From an uncultured Bacteroidota bacterium (GTDB lineage Bacteria > Bacteroidota > Bacteroidia > Bacteroidales > P3), in assembly GCA_902793295.1 (NCBI GenBank), contig CADBDA010000002.1:62001-126000 (forward strand): DNA of 64,000 nucleotides, given 5' to 3'. A model generated the notes under the pieces. It was given only the letters and a program-made list of their open reading frames with translations, was not told the origin of the DNA and ran no database searches. Positions within the stretch are counted from its first letter, which is position 1; every line of letters starts with the position of its first letter. Below, piece by piece: positions 62,808-64,000 of this stretch. A program made the translations under genes and the position numbers.

Positions 62808-63986
62808 ATGAATATTTTATCAGCAACAGGTAATGGTGGCTTCATGGACTTCATGTCGACACAGCTGGTGCAGTTTCTTCACTACACCGGTTTCGCCAAC
62901 GTGGAGTGGGGTCACATTATCATGATTTTAATAGGTTTGATATTCATCTATTTGGGTATCAAAAAAGAATTTGAGCCGCTGCTCCTCGTTCCCATCGGAT
63001 TCGGTATGATTGTGGGTAATATTCCTTTCTATCCCGGATTGAAAATCGGCATCTACGAGGACGGGTCGGTGCTCCACATCCTTTACCACGGTGTGCAGAA
63101 CGGCTGGTATCCGCCGCTCATCTTCCTGGGCATCGGAGCCATGACCGACTTCTCGGCCATGCTGAGCAACCCGAAGCTGATGCTTATCGGTGCTGCCGCT
63201 CAGGTGGGTATTTTTGCGGCCTATATGGGCGCTTTGGCGCTGGGCTTCGCACCCAATGAGGCTGGTGCTATCGGCATCATCGGTGGTGCTGACGGTCCTA
63301 CGGCTATCTTCCTGTCGTCGCAGTTGGCTCCCGACCTGATGGGTGCCATCGCCGTGTCGGCCTATTCGTATATGGCTCTGGTGCCTGTCATCCAGCCGCC
63401 CATCATGCGACTGCTCACCACCGAGAAGGAGCGCACCATCCGCATGCGTCCGCCGCGTCAGGTCACCAAGCTCGAGAAGATTTCGTTCCCCATTCTGGGC
63501 CTCATCTTCTGCGCATTCATCGTGCCTTCGGGTCTGCCGCTGCTCGGCATGCTCTTCTTTGGCAACCTGCTGAAGGAGTGCGGTGTCACCAAGCGTCTGT
63601 CTGAGGTGGCCTCGAATGCCATCGTCAATGTCTGCACGCTGCTTATCGGTATCACCGTCGGCGCCTCCACCCAGGCCACCACGTTCCTCACTGGACGTTC
63701 CATCCTCATCTTCGCGCTGGGTGCCGGTTCGTTCATCGTGGCCACCTTCTTCGGTGTGCTCTTTGTCAAGTTCATGAACCTCTTCCTGAAGGAAGGCAAT
63801 AAGATCAACCCCCTTATCGGCAACTCCGGAGTCAGTGCCGTTCCAGATGCCGCCCGCGTGTCCAACAATGTGGGCCTCGAGTACGACAAGACCAACTACC
63901 TGCTGCAGCATGCCATGGGTCCCAATGTGGCCGGTGTGGTAGGTTCCGCTGTCGCCGCCGGTATCCTGCTGGCATTCCTGCACTAA
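62808..63986 (+). CDS. mmdB: Sodium ion-translocating decarboxylase beta subunit
   Basis: A 392-aa membrane protein, OadB/MmdB/GcdB family, with about nine helices. Family blocks visible are G-G-A-D-G-P-T-A-I (about residue 160), with the conserved Asp of the Na+/proton site, and N-S-G-V-S-A-V-P-D-A-A-R near the C-terminus. It decarboxylates carboxybiotin and pumps Na+ out. The stop is 14 bp before the window edge. Whether the complex uses methylmalonyl-CoA or oxaloacetate is inferred from the mce and mmdA neighbours. Confidence 0.9.
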   Translation: MNILSATGNGGFMDFMSTQLVQFLHYTGFANVEWGHIIMILIGLIFIYLGIKKEFEPLLLVPIGFGMIVGNIPFYPGLKIGIYEDGSVLHILYHGVQNGWYPPLIFLGIGAMTDFSAMLSNPKLMLIGAAAQVGIFAAYMGALALGFAPNEAGAIGIIGGADGPTAIFLSSQLAPDLMGAIAVSAYSYMALVPVIQPPIMRLLTTEKERTIRMRPPRQVTKLEKISFPILGLIFCAFIVPSGLPLLGMLFFGNLLKECGVTKRLSEVASNAIVNVCTLLIGITVGASTQATTFLTGRSILIFALGAGSFIVATFFGVLFVKFMNLFLKEGNKINPLIGNSGVSAVPDAARVSNNVGLEYDKTNYLLQHAMGPNVAGVVGSAVAAGILLAFLH

Positions 63987-64000
63987 TCGAAAGTCATCTT

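Overview
The window is a gene-dense piece of a Bacteroidota chromosome, most likely from a Bacteroidales-type anaerobe. Four things support this. Start regions repeatedly carry the Bacteroidota promoter pattern TTTG-N19/20-TAnnTTTG. One secreted protein ends in a type IX secretion (T9SS) sorting domain. Many accessory genes belong to Bacteroidota-typical families (PepSY-like, OadG-like fusions, DUF721, DUF4369/5106-type thioredoxins). The core metabolism is that of an amino-acid fermenter. Coding DNA is GC-rich; intergenic DNA is AT-rich. I cannot name a genus.

Layout. 1-5.9 kb: end of a DUF58 gene, a lipoprotein, a YejK/NdpA-type nucleoid-associated protein, a META-domain lipoprotein and priA. 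6-7.6 kb (minus): a secreted thioredoxin-like protein and galE. 7.9-15.4 kb (plus): dnaX, interrupted by an in-frame TAG exactly between its clamp-loader core and its tau tail; a CPA-type antiporter; dapF; ligA, overlapped by a PagL-like outer-membrane gene. 15.7-21.3 kb (plus): an LTA-synthase-like sulfatase, a nitroreductase lipoprotein and full-length gcvP. 21.7-29.4 kb (minus): a PepSY-like protein, trmH, a TSCPD protein, two glycosyltransferases, a TatD-like hydrolase, a large T9SS-exported deiminase of the PPAD/agmatine-deiminase superfamily, and kce of lysine fermentation. 29.7-34.7 kb (plus): ruvC, an NSS transporter, a transglutaminase-like lipoprotein, truA and prmA. 34.7-40.6 kb (minus): DUF721 protein, recF, ispH, an M23 peptidase, a DUF4236-like protein and lpdA. 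40.8-51 kb (plus): an outer-membrane barrel, a TlpA-like protein, tpiA, a membrane protein, a LolC/E-type permease, a histidine kinase, a truncated DUF1016 gene, an AlaX-like editing domain with a decayed second copy, a small membrane protein and a zinc metallopeptidase. 51.0-52.4 kb: a gene-poor repeat island. 52.4-53.8 kb (minus): a small lipoprotein and dapD, separated by a 16-unit 9-bp tandem array. 53.9-58.3 kb (plus): a secreted unknown, dxs and a BspA-like LRR protein. 58.5-64 kb (plus): a methylmalonyl-CoA decarboxylase cluster (epimerase, carboxyltransferase, Cys-rich lipoprotein, OadG-like fusion, biotin carrier, Na+-pumping beta subunit).

How the genes fit together. The last cluster would turn methylmalonyl-CoA into propionyl-CoA while exporting Na+. 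Kce, GcvP and LpdA point to use of lysine and glycine, and the sodium-coupled NSS transporter suits a Na+ economy. DapF and DapD serve diaminopimelate and lysine synthesis. Dxs and IspH are the first and last steps of the MEP isoprenoid pathway.

The most unusual items are the dnaX amber codon at the gamma/tau boundary, the repeat island at 51-52.4 kb, the secreted deiminase behind a strong hairpin, and the OadG fusion beside a cysteine-rich lipoprotein. I found no tRNA, rRNA, CRISPR array, insertion sequence or prophage.
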